Origin: Fibrobacterota bacterium
GTDB lineage: Bacteria > Fibrobacterota > Chitinivibrionia > Chitinivibrionales > Chitinispirillaceae
Length of the DNA stretch: 6,026 bases
Direction: 5' to 3'
Assembly (NCBI GenBank): GCA_023412475.1
Contig: JAEYNR010000033.1
Coordinates: forward strand, 1 to 6,026
Made by a program: the position numbers and the translations under genes
The notes under the pieces: generated by a model
What the model was told of the DNA's origin: nothing
What the model saw: the letters and a program-made list of their open reading frames with translations, nothing else
Database searches by the model: none
Shown here: in pieces, positions 1 to 5,763 of the stretch
Layout: every line of letters begins with the position of its first letter
How positions within the stretch are numbered: the stretch's first letter is position 1

Positions 1-1
1 G

Positions 2-88
2 GAGGCTCTTGAACTATTGATACCAGATTCGCGTAAACTTGAAATTACTGTTGATGGCTATACATGCGATATTGAGATGAAAGGATAA
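2..88 (+). CDS. C-terminal tail of an unidentified protein (5'-truncated by window edge)
   Basis: An open frame enters from the left edge and ends at TAA 86-88, giving 28 residues. They end in a beta-strand-like stretch (KLEITVDGYTCDIEMKG). I do not recognise the family, and nothing in these residues identifies a function. A gene is supported by the good Shine-Dalgarno-like AAAGGA at 80-85, which lies inside its last codons and serves the next frame only 7 nt downstream, as in a compact operon. The piece may equally be part of the decayed coding DNA that follows. Confidence 0.4.
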   Translation, partial: EALELLIPDSRKLEITVDGYTCDIEMKG

Positions 89-95
89 TCAATAA

Positions 96-266
96 ATGGG
101 AACGATATATGCCAATGATGCGGTAAGGATCAAAGTAAAGAAAATCATTGTTGCTCATGGGATAATGGACGGACATGCGCATCACAACAGCGGAGCAACC
201 GGATATCTGTTACTTGGGCCAATATTTACTACAGGCCTTCGGGCCGCGCAAAAAAGGGTGCCTTGA
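96..266 (+). CDS. 56-residue frame, possible N-terminal remnant
   Basis: This ATG frame has a Shine-Dalgarno-like AAAGGA at 80-85 (10-nt spacing) and follows the previous stop by 7 nt, so translation is plausible. The middle reads GIMDGHAHHNSGATGYLLLGP, spanning roughly residues 23-43. The D-G-H-x-H pattern recalls the metal-binding motif at the start of amidohydrolase-superfamily enzymes, but the frame stops after 56 residues and has none of the rest of such an enzyme. Its TGA (264-266) overlaps a TTG (263-265) that opens the next frame. It could be a truncated gene, the front of a frameshifted gene, or a genuine small protein. The amidohydrolase resemblance is weak and comes from a motif only. 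Confidence 0.3.
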   Translation: MGTIYANDAVRIKVKKIIVAHGIMDGHAHHNSGATGYLLLGPIFTTGLRAAQKRVP

Positions 267-613
267 AAAACATGCGCTCAGCAATACTTGATTTGAAAAA
301 GGCGCAAAAAATCGCAGGAGATTATTTGAGTGTTAAAGTTAACGTATACAATAAAGCAAAACCGGTTATGCAGTGGTTCGATGATGAGGTAAAAGAGATG
401 GTTCTGGCCTGGAAAATCAATCTGACGACCAATGATCCGGAGGGCGCATGGGAGCTGTTTATCGATGCAAGTGATGGATCTGTACTTCAGGCTGCAGATT
501 GCCGGATCTTCTCAAATGGTGAAGGAATGGTACCAATTTTGAATCCACCGGCCGAAATTACGCCATTGCGAAATTTTAAATATACAACCATCATTACGAG
601 ATCCCGGCACTGA
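263..613 (+). pseudogene. Orphan FTP/PepSY-like metalloprotease propeptide fragment
   Basis: The 116-residue frame (TTG start at 263, or ATG at 272) resembles the FTP/PepSY part of thermolysin (M4) and fungalysin (M36) propeptides. A helix with KKAQKIAGDYL (residues 12-22) is followed by a strand LAWKINLTT (48-56) and then AWELFIDASDGSVL (62-75), the usual 'W-x-x-F-V-D-A-x-x-G-x-V-L' pattern. GEGMV (86-90) looks like the G-x-G-x-V-F entry into an M36-type mature region, but the sequence then degenerates and stops. There is no signal peptide and no HExxH zinc site. Such propeptides normally act as intramolecular chaperones and inhibitors of a secreted protease, so without the catalytic domain this is most likely a relic. 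The domain resemblance is from family knowledge; pseudogene status is inferred. Confidence 0.5.
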
Positions 614-622
614 AATGCCGGG
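603..622 (+). other. GC-rich stem-loop over the stop codon
   Basis: CCCGGCA (603-609) pairs perfectly with TGCCGGG (616-622) around a 6-nt loop that contains the TGA of the preceding frame. No T-run follows on either strand, so it is not a standard intrinsic terminator. It sits between the ends of two convergent frames and could be a transcript-end stabiliser or a chance structure. Confidence 0.4.
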
Positions 623-694
623 GCCAGGATAGGGATTGTTCATTTTCAGAACATTAAGAAACCTTTTAAAACAATACATTGCATTAACCGCAGA

Positions 695-964
695 TCAATT
701 GTGAGAAAAAACCATCTCCTTTACCTCTACGCCTTCGATTTTCATAAGAGCAGATGTAAACCCTTTAAGGTTATTGTCATCACCAATCAACTCCACCAAT
801 ATCAGACCATTCGGTGAACAGGTACCATCGGACATCTCATGCAGCCCTATTCTGGTTTTGATACTACACCCAAATTCGGTAAGCACATTCTGCACAGATG
901 GAACATGTTTTACCCTGTTGGTAACATGAATTCCCACAATGTAATGTTTTCCCGTGTAACTCAT
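695..964 (-). CDS. TM1266-like iron-only hydrogenase system putative regulator
   Basis: This is an 89-residue protein with an ACT/NikR-C-like alternation of strands and helices: YIVGIHVTNR (residues 8-17), helix PSVQNVLTEFG (22-32), CSIKTRIGLHE (33-43), CSPNGLILVEL (49-59), and the helix and strand ending IEGVEVKEMVF (76-86). Length and pattern match the small TM1266-type proteins found near HydEFG and [FeFe]-hydrogenase genes in anaerobes, which are thought to be ligand-sensing regulators. I chose the second ATG of an ATGATG pair (964-962) because AGGAGG at 974-969 lies 4 nt upstream of it but only 1 nt from the first; a TTG at 982 is unlikely. No hydrogenase gene is visible nearby. The two cysteines (33 and 49) could bind metal, which is speculation. 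Another small ferredoxin-fold sensor family is the main alternative. Confidence 0.65.
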   Translation of the reverse strand: MSYTGKHYIVGIHVTNRVKHVPSVQNVLTEFGCSIKTRIGLHEMSDGTCSPNGLILVELIGDDNNLKGFTSALMKIEGVEVKEMVFSHN

Positions 965-968
965 CATT

Positions 969-974
969 CCTCCT
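969..974 (-). promoter_or_regulatory. Strong Shine-Dalgarno site deciding the regulator start
   Basis: The - strand reads AGGAGG immediately before AATGATG. Spacing (4 nt) favours the second ATG at 964-962 over the first at 967-965. Confidence 0.65.
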
Positions 975-1034
975 GACGTCAAAGTTTATGAGATATTAAC
1001 TGCTTTCATACCGTAATCTGCCTTGTATACGGTT

Positions 1035-1049
1035 ATGCACAATGTGCAT
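1035..1049. promoter_or_regulatory. 15-bp perfect palindrome upstream of the regulator gene
   Basis: ATGCACAATGTGCAT is a 7+1+7 palindrome about 70 bp upstream of the TM1266-like start. A looser inverted pair (CATACCGTA near 1007-1015, TATACGGTTATG near 1027-1037) lies beside it. Position and symmetry suit an operator for a dimeric regulator, possibly autoregulation. This is inferred from position and symmetry only. Confidence 0.35.
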
Positions 1050-1210
1050 CTTTAATAAAATGTTAAGGCATTATCTTTCAAAGGTAAGCTAAAAATACTT
1101 AATAAATCAGATTGAAAAATAATGCATCCTCCCGGCTCAGTGTGGATGAATTCTGATTATCAAATACCATCTGGTAAAGATCAATATTTATTGTTAATAG
1201 ATGTAAACAT

Positions 1211-1345
1211 AAGAGCCAGTGTGGGGCTCCCAGGCAGTTCTTTCCCCTCTTTCACCACAACCATCCAGATTGTTAGCCCTTCGGGTCCCTACGAGTCGTG
1301 ATGGTCTTCGGCCTTCCTGGCCTACGGCTCTTTGGCAATAAAAGT
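1211..1345 (-). repeat. Diverged copy of the dispersed intergenic repeat
   Basis: Positions 1214-1229 (AGCCAGTGTGGGGCTC) are the exact reverse complement of 5387-5402. Similarity weakens but continues for about 25 nt further (AGGCA, then pyrimidine-rich sequence), in register with the reverse complement of the copy at 5264-5402. Near 1307-1345 a CTTCGGC...CCTAC...TTTGGCAATAAAAGTAA stretch recalls the CTTCGGCGACCTAC/GGCAACAAAAGTAGG part of the same repeat, in the opposite orientation. The GAGCC/GGCTC ends of the 16-mer can pair with each other. Confidence 0.45.
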
Positions 1346-1430
1346 AATCATTTTAATCAAAGTCCAATTTGCACAATCCTTCAAATTACGGTTTAAACTA
1401 CTGCCGGCTATCCATTTTGGGTTCCCGGAA

Positions 1431-1493
1431 CCTTGATTTAATGTGCTCCGGCCTTGATTTGACATTTTCCGGCCTTGATCTAATGTGCCCCGG
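1431..1493. repeat. Three tandem 21-bp units
   Basis: The units are 1431-1451, 1452-1472 and 1473-1493, each of the form CCTTGATyTrAyrTkyyCCGG and abutting without gaps. The first and third differ at two positions; the middle unit is more diverged. The period is a multiple of three, so a + strand frame would give a 7-residue repeat (LDLMCSG-like), but no credible gene surrounds it. It looks like an intergenic mini-repeat. Confidence 0.75.
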
Positions 1494-1991
1494 TTTCCAG
1501 GACCGATATTCCAGCCATTCTTTAACTTATAATGGTCCTCATGTTTTTTATTCTTCCCCTGATTATAACTTCATTTCAGTTAGAGAATATTTCGGCCAGC
1601 ATAAGGAAGACATCTTATTTATCTACTATATATAGCTACTCAGGTATTGATCAAATAACTGATGAGAAATCAGAAACAATCGATTATACATCAGAAATTA
1701 TGACTGATCAGATACGCCCTGAATAATAAGGAATAAAAAATCCGAAATCAAAATTCAAAACCGGAGAGAGCATACGTACCTTTATTTTACTGGTCAGATT
1801 TTGAATTATCGGTTATTGGCATTTGTTTAGGATTTGGTGCATGTTTTTTGGAATTTATTTACCGGCTCAACTTTTTATGAATCTTGTTTTTTAAATAACC
1901 ATGCACTACCAAGTATTTATATTTTCTTCTTTTTTCGATTTATTTGCTATTTGAAGGTCATTGTACCCTATAAGCCGATCTTTGGAGGGGA

Positions 1992-2321
1992 TCATCGGCG
2001 AATGCTTTCCTTTCCGTAAACTCTGATCTTTTTCATGATTTTGTTAAGCAATTTAAACTTCTCGCGACCACTTTCCGGCAACTCATTATCTGAATTGAAC
2101 AATACCTCTTTTCTGCACGCCATCTTTCTTAATTTTTCCGAATTAATGCGGGCTCTTTGTATCATCTCCGTTTCAGTGAAATACTCCGGTTCTTTAGTCA
2201 TTAACCTTTCCGCAGTTACAGTTAAATCCATCAGATCCTGTGAAATATCGATATATGCGTTCTTTCTGGCAAGTCCGGGTATTTTTCTTTCCGATTCAGC
2301 CAGCTCAAAAGCATCATTCAA
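1992..2321 (-). CDS. Hypothetical helical protein, start uncertain
   Basis: This - strand frame ends at TGA 1994-1992. From a TTG at 2321-2319 it encodes 109 charged, mostly helical residues (for example TAERLMTKEPEYFTETEMIQ, then KLRKMACRKEV and NKIMKKIRVYGKE near the end). I recognise no family and see no signal peptide or membrane segment. The TTG has no ribosome site, and the same frame remains open upstream to 2498 (about 59 more codons, including KALLAGKDIDPTLRHESILL) without ATG or GTG, so the annotated part is probably not the whole original gene. The opposite-strand frame over the same bases is serine/leucine/isoleucine-rich, as expected for the antisense of a real gene. It could be a start-disrupted pseudogene, or a gene with an unusual start. 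Confidence 0.45.
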   Translation of the reverse strand: MNDAFELAESERKIPGLARKNAYIDISQDLMDLTVTAERLMTKEPEYFTETEMIQRARINSEKLRKMACRKEVLFNSDNELPESGREKFKLLNKIMKKIRVYGKESIRR

Positions 2322-2473
2322 TGAGGAACGTAATTCTGATCGCAGTTTCGAGTTTCGGATCCATAACAGGAGAATACTTTCATGGCGGAGGGTTGGATCT
2401 ATATCCTTACCCGCCAGTAAAGCCTTGTTTACGATACAGATTAGCTTGAATACAATATATTGGGGGTACCCAT

Positions 2474-2496
2474 AAAAAAGCCGGAAGCGGCTCTTT
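2474..2496 (-). terminator. Intrinsic terminator on the - strand
   Basis: On the - strand AAAGAGCCG-CTTC-CGGCTTTTTT forms a 9-bp stem (five core pairs, one G-U, three A-U) ending in six T's. On the + strand the G-U becomes an A-C mismatch and the following tract is only CTCTTTAATT, so the - direction is favoured. It lies upstream of the hypothetical - strand frame and would therefore act as an attenuator or end a very short transcript. It may work weakly in both directions. Confidence 0.6.
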
Positions 2497-2523
2497 AATT
2501 AAACCAAACTTAAGTAGTGTAAG

Positions 2524-2551
2524 AGTTTACCGATTTATTACCGACTATCAA
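2524..2551 (-). promoter_or_regulatory. Candidate sigma70-type promoter, - strand, divergent from GH8 gene
   Basis: The - strand has TTGATA (2551-2546), a 16-bp spacer and TAAACT (2529-2524): five of six and four of six matches to the -35 and -10 consensus. The start would fall near 2517, only about 20 nt before the terminator stem. No equally good + strand promoter was found for the GH8 gene. Confidence 0.35.
2527..2544. promoter_or_regulatory. Two TTACCGA direct repeats 11 bp apart
   Basis: TTACCGA occurs at 2527-2533 and 2538-2544. One helical turn between identical half-sites suits two protomers of a response regulator or similar factor binding one face of the DNA. The repeats overlap the spacer and -10 of the candidate - strand promoter and lie about 100 bp upstream of the GH8 start, so one factor could affect both directions. 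Confidence 0.35.
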
Positions 2552-2640
2552 AAGTAACACCATTTCCACCTGAACGAATCCAATTCACGATACTACTAAC
2601 AATTTACTGGATTTTTTCCACTTAAAGAAAGGCTAAACCA

Positions 2641-4047
2641 ATGAAACGAGTCCTCTGTTTGCTTCTTTTAACCTGCCTTCCCGCGGCTATCTTCGCTGCA
2701 CCAAACTATCCTTTTCCTCAAAATGCAGAATACCCATATGGAATCGTTCCCACAAGTGTCGATGCAGACAAGGTGCAGGAAGCATTTGATGAGTTTATGG
2801 AACTCTATGAAGAACAAGGCGCACTGGCAAGAATCAAACACGATAATCTTGAGAATTCCGTCAGCGAAGGAATCGCTTATGGAATGCTCCTTCTGGTTTA
2901 CATGGATAATGATAAGAACCAAACCCAGGCTAAATTTGATAAATTATGGGCATATTACAATAATTTTCTGGATTCAAAAGGGCTGATGAACTGGAAAATA
3001 AACGGATTTTCACAAGTCGCCGCAGACGGGAGAAACTCGGCTACCGATGCAGAGCTGGATGCTGCTGTAGGACTGATGCAGGCCTACAAACAATGGGGCG
3101 ATGAAAAGTACCTAAACGATGCCAAAGCATTAATCGCAAAAATAGCTAAAGAAGAGGTCAACGAAAATGGTTATCTAAAACCTGGCGACTCCTGGGATAC
3201 CGAAAAAAACATCTCCTATTTCAGTACCGCAGCTCTTACGCTTTTTAAACAGGTCAGCGATTTCGACTGGGATAAAGTCATAGCCAACTCCTACAGCCTC
3301 ATCAAAAAAGCACAGAATGCAAGTACCGGACTGGTGCCCAACTGGTGTGATGAGCAGGGCAACCCTTCATCTTCTCCTTATGATAACTCTCGAGGCAATT
3401 ACACTTATGATGCAACCCGTACACCCTGGCGTCTTGCCTGGGCCTACTCATGGTATGGTCATCTGGAAGCGAAGGAGACATGTGAAAAAATCGCCTCCTG
3501 GATCTCTTCAAAAACCGCAAACGATCCGGAGATGGTCGTGGATGGTTATAAACTTGATGGCACAGAAACAAGCGAATACAACAACTCTACCTTTGTGGGT
3601 CCATTTGGATGTGCAGGAATGGTTGATGAAAATCATCAGGAATGGTTAGACAAGTGTTACAATCACCTTTGCGATATAAAGGAAGACAGATATTATCAGA
3701 TTTCAATAAAAATACTCACTCTTCTTTATCTTTCGGGAAACATGCCTGATTTCTGGAGCACTACAGATGTGAAACCGGAAGGCTCGGCGCGATTTATTAA
3801 AAATCAGAAGCCATTCAGGTTTAATCTTTCAGCGAATCAGAAACTTCACTTTTCAACTCCAGTTGCCGGCAATGTCGCAGTTTCTGTATTTAATATCAAT
3901 GGCCAGATACTGTCGGCTTCAGTCAATCGTTTCTTCGGAGAGGGCAACCACATTCTCCCTCTACCATACATGGCAACAGGTACATACATTTTAAAAATCA
4001 GGTTACCTGGAAATGAATTTTCAAAACAGGTGTCCATTGTTCGCTAA
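2641..4047 (+). CDS. Secreted glycoside hydrolase family 8 enzyme with C-terminal T9SS-like sorting domain
   Basis: This 468-residue enzyme probably hydrolyses internal beta-1,4 bonds of cellulose, mixed-linkage glucan or xylan outside the cell. A signal peptide (MKR, hydrophobic core, likely cleavage after A19 or A20) precedes the GH8 (alpha/alpha)6-barrel at about residues 25-371. Visible active-site features by comparison with family members: E76 in VSEGIAYGM (general acid), D136 in ATDAELDAAVGLMQAYKQW (GH8 signature region, with E138 where Asp is usual) and D257 in YDATRTPWR (general base of the GH8a type). After a linker (about 372-392), residues 393-468 form a beta-rich module with VFNINGQIL, G-x-H, TGTYILKI and a KQVSIVR end, matching type A T9SS sorting domains. 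The ATG follows AAAGG (2628-2632) by 8 nt. No partner genes adjoin it. GH8 also includes chitosanases, licheninases and reducing-end xylanases, so the substrate is open. Confidence 0.9.
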   Translation: MKRVLCLLLLTCLPAAIFAAPNYPFPQNAEYPYGIVPTSVDADKVQEAFDEFMELYEEQGALARIKHDNLENSVSEGIAYGMLLLVYMDNDKNQTQAKFDKLWAYYNNFLDSKGLMNWKINGFSQVAADGRNSATDAELDAAVGLMQAYKQWGDEKYLNDAKALIAKIAKEEVNENGYLKPGDSWDTEKNISYFSTAALTLFKQVSDFDWDKVIANSYSLIKKAQNASTGLVPNWCDEQGNPSSSPYDNSRGNYTYDATRTPWRLAWAYSWYGHLEAKETCEKIASWISSKTANDPEMVVDGYKLDGTETSEYNNSTFVGPFGCAGMVDENHQEWLDKCYNHLCDIKEDRYYQISIKILTLLYLSGNMPDFWSTTDVKPEGSARFIKNQKPFRFNLSANQKLHFSTPVAGNVAVSVFNINGQILSASVNRFFGEGNHILPLPYMATGTYILKIRLPGNEFSKQVSIVR

Positions 4048-4277
4048 TTTTAAAGAAGACAATTAAACGATGACACAATAGATTCTAAACAAGCATCACC
4101 AAGCCTTGCCCGTATTGTTAAGGAGCGCTTACGCTGTTGCAACTTTGTCAGGAATCAATATTCCATGGCTTTTATCATATGCTGTACCATTAACTCTAAG
4201 TTTTCTAGTTTCACTAATTAATTTCTTTTGTAAGTATATAAGAGATAATGTGGCAATAGAAACAATATGTACTTTAG
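4048..4277. other. Short intergenic region between convergent genes
   Basis: It separates the 3' ends of the GH8 gene and the GyrI-like gene. No clear terminator with a T-run follows the GH8 stop; a weak AGCG-CTTA-CGCT stem lies at 4124-4135. A TTG-initiated hydrophobic frame (4106-4294) has no ribosome site and runs into the end of the convergent gene, so I do not call it. Confidence 0.5.
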
Positions 4278-4904
4278 TTAAGATCTTTTTTTAACCTTAT
4301 ATCTTAAAACTGTTTTTCTTTTTGCAGGTTCAACTTTTCTCGAATCTGAAAGATAAATTTCTCTATGTTTTAGAGTTTTTATTTCAAGATGATTTTCTTC
4401 TATAAATTCCTTCATTTTTTTAAAAGTTTGTGGCTCATCATCGTAAGGGCCGATATGAAGCATTTGAACGGATAAACCATCTTCAATTGTATCGAACAAT
4501 ACTTCATCAATTAGTGGATGAGGTTTCTTTTTTCTGACGATTTCAAAGGCTCTATCTACTATTCCTTTTGTTACAAAATCTGGTTGCCTGATCATAATAG
4601 TATACAATAATTCATCTTTATCCAGTATATCTAACTTTCTCCCCTCTTCTGTTAAATCCCAGAGGCCTTCTAGTGGATATACTGTATACTCAAAATAACC
4701 TTCTGGTGTATATCCTTGCTTCGGCATCATTTTGATGGAATAAGCCAATGAATAAAGGACTTCTATCCTTTTTATAAATTCTTCACTATTTGGATTTCCT
4801 TTTCCCGATATCATAATAAATTTTTGTTCTGGAACTGTTATCAATTCGGGGCTTGGCTTTGGCACATATAATTTTTTTTCTTGCTTTCTCCATTCACGTT
4901 TCAT
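4278..4904 (-). CDS. GyrI-like small-molecule-binding domain protein
   Basis: The 208-residue protein has the look of stand-alone GyrI-like (SbmC/GyrI superfamily, COG4832-type) proteins. N-terminal strands (LITVPEQKFIMISGKGNP, about 21-38) are followed by helix EEFIKRIEVLYSLAYSIK (41-58), YFEYTVYPLEGLW (70-82), the second half-repeat with SVQMLHIGPYDDEPQTFKKM (145-164) and the typical end HREIYLSD...KTVLRYKV (180-204). Family members bind small amphipathic ligands in a cleft and some act as hydrolases or drug-binding proteins; the ligand here is unknown. There is no signal peptide and no DNA-binding domain, so it is cytoplasmic and not a MerR/AraC-type fusion. The ATG at 4904-4902 follows GGGGAGAG at close spacing. 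The DNA is clearly more AT-rich (about 25-35% GC in lines counted by eye) than the GH8 gene, suggesting a different history. Confidence 0.8.
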   Translation of the reverse strand: MKREWRKQEKKLYVPKPSPELITVPEQKFIMISGKGNPNSEEFIKRIEVLYSLAYSIKMMPKQGYTPEGYFEYTVYPLEGLWDLTEEGRKLDILDKDELLYTIMIRQPDFVTKGIVDRAFEIVRKKKPHPLIDEVLFDTIEDGLSVQMLHIGPYDDEPQTFKKMKEFIEENHLEIKTLKHREIYLSDSRKVEPAKRKTVLRYKVKKRS

Positions 4905-4965
4905 CTTTGTCTCTCCCCTGCTCCTTATTTAGTTTTATATTTCTACCATTATTCAAGACAGAGAG

Positions 4966-5146
4966 TTTAAAACGGTAGAGGCCGCGAAGGGCGCAGAGGG
5001 TAAATGCTTCGCGTTTATAAGAATCCCAGTATCATACAGTAGCGATTATTATGATCCCCATTCCGTTTCTGTAAACGCGTAGCGTTTATACTTTGCGTCC
5101 TGTTTTTATTCTTTTCTCTGCGAACTTTGCGTACTCTGCGTTTAAA
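4966..5146. repeat. Imperfect inverted repeat of CGCAGAG/CGCAAAG type with internal hairpins
   Basis: Left arm 4966-4998 (TTTAAAACG..AGAG..CGCGAAG..CGCAGAG) matches the reverse complement of right arm 5116-5146 (TTTAAACGCAGAG..CGCAAAG..CGCAGAG) with scattered differences. Inside are two related hairpins: TAAATGC-TTC-GCGTTTA (5001-5017, one T-G wobble) and TAAACGC-GTA-GCGTTTA (5072-5088, perfect). CTTTGCGT occurs again at 5091-5098. Such CGCAGAG/CGCAAAG blocks are common dispersed intergenic repeats in several environmental bacterial lineages. It contains no coding frame, so it would be a non-autonomous, MITE-like element if mobile. Confidence 0.55.
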
Positions 5147-5263
5147 TTCCGATTCTGTTTCCGGCTTTTATTCTGTTAATACGTTTACTATCCGCTTAAC
5201 TGCATCTTTCAGTTTTACAACATGAAAATTAATAATCAGTCTCAGTTTATTTTTATTCCCCCG

Positions 5264-5389
5264 CGCTCTTATTCTCGCTTTTTATCTATGTTTATTAAAA
5301 ATCTTAAACTGGTTCTTTAAATGTCTTTCCGGATGCCTTCGGCGACCTACTTTTGTCCGGCAACAAAAGTAGGCAAAATTGCCTTAGAG
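5264..5389 (+). repeat. Dispersed repeat, copy 1
   Basis: This 126-bp block begins CGCTCTTATTCTCGC and ends GCCTTAGAG. It matches 5900-6026 with about five substitutions and a one-base indel. Its central palindrome (5346-5373) is conserved without change in both copies. The 16 bases overlapping its right end (5387-5402) also occur inverted at 1214-1229, so the family extends past 5389. Confidence 0.85.
5346..5373. repeat. Perfect 11-bp-arm palindrome in repeat copy 1
   Basis: CCTACTTTTGT (5346-5356) and ACAAAAGTAGG (5363-5373) are exact complements around the 6-nt loop CCGGCA. There is no T-run after it, so it is not an intrinsic terminator. Confidence 0.85.
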
Positions 5390-5453
5390 CCCCACACTGG
5401 CTTTTCTGTTCGCACTTCCACCCGCGGAGCGGCCAAAAACTCGGGGACTCGAA

Positions 5454-5470
5454 TCCCGCATATTGCGGGA
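5454..5470. repeat. TCCCGCA/TGCGGGA hairpin
   Basis: A 7-bp perfect stem (5454-5460 with 5464-5470) with a 3-nt loop lies in the GC-rich patch between two CCGCGG sites (near 5422 and 5472). The neighbouring TCGAATCCC resembles a tRNA T-loop, but no tRNA fold is present. Confidence 0.6.
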
Positions 5471-5517
5471 GCCGCGGAAAATAAGAGCGGGTGAAAGCAC
5501 TCACCGCCAGTTATCGG

Positions 5518-5544
5518 GGCGGATTCCCTTAGCCGTCTTTTTTT
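5518..5544 (+). terminator. Possible weak intrinsic terminator after repeat copy 1
   Basis: GGCGG (5518-5522) can pair with CCGTC (5533-5537), including one G-U, around a 10-nt loop, followed by seven T's (5538-5544). The stem is short. If real, it would end a + strand transcript crossing repeat copy 1. Confidence 0.3.
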
Positions 5545-5763
5545 CCAATAGTGCTCACTACCGTTCGCACTTACAATCATCTTTACTTCTAACTTTCCGG
5601 ATAATATCTTGATGTTTTTATTCCAGTTAATTCTTTTTATTTAATTTCCCGCAATACTTTCTTTTATTCATGAATAATTTCTATTTATTTATTTCTTTAA
5701 TAATTTTCTATAATCAATATTCGAATCTCTTTTCCAAACTCTGCGCGCGTCTTGTTTCCGCAC

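Larger units (their letters stand above)
983..1991. other. Long intergenic region without a convincing gene
   Basis: Several short frames of 60-90 codons exist, but they lack ribosome sites, have low-complexity or cysteine/phenylalanine-rich translations, and overlap repeats; I do not call them. The stretch contains the palindrome at 1035-1049, a small TACCA/TGGTA palindrome at 1165-1176, a diverged dispersed-repeat copy at about 1211-1345, a 21-bp tandem repeat at 1431-1493, and an AT-rich, low-complexity tract from about 1500 to 1990. That tract has a 9-bp inverted pair (AATTCAAAA 1752-1760, TTTTGAATT 1799-1807) and, at its end, a GCCGAT...ATCGGC hairpin just past the stop of the next - strand frame. 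Confidence 0.6.

Noticed and set aside
234..245. GGCC-TTCG-GGCC hairpin as a terminator
   Set aside because: It is only a 4-bp stem inside an open frame with no following T-run.
1369..1726. Two short + strand frames over and after the tandem repeat
   Set aside because: No ribosome site, low-complexity composition and overlap with the 21-bp repeats and AT-rich DNA; no recognisable domain.
1834..2019. 61-codon phenylalanine-rich + strand frame
   Set aside because: It arises from T-rich low-complexity sequence and overlaps the end of the - strand frame; no start signal.
2035..2475. 146-codon + strand frame ending just before a hairpin
   Set aside because: Its translation is rich in serine, leucine and isoleucine, as expected opposite a charged helical protein. 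The hairpin's G-U pair and T-run favour the - strand, and no ribosome site precedes the start.
4106..4294. 62-codon hydrophobic + strand frame, a possible small membrane protein
   Set aside because: Weak TTG start without a ribosome site, AT-rich sequence favours hydrophobic codons, and it overlaps the 3' end of the convergent gene.
5440..5475. tRNA-like T-arm (TTCGAGTCCC on the - strand)
   Set aside because: No acceptor stem, D-arm, anticodon arm or CCA lies at the right distances; the similarity is limited to about 12 bases.
5304..5580. Two overlapping - strand frames of 66 and 77 codons
   Set aside because: They read through the dispersed repeat and its palindrome (which yields LPTFVAGQK), lack ribosome sites and have translations typical of repeat-derived false genes.
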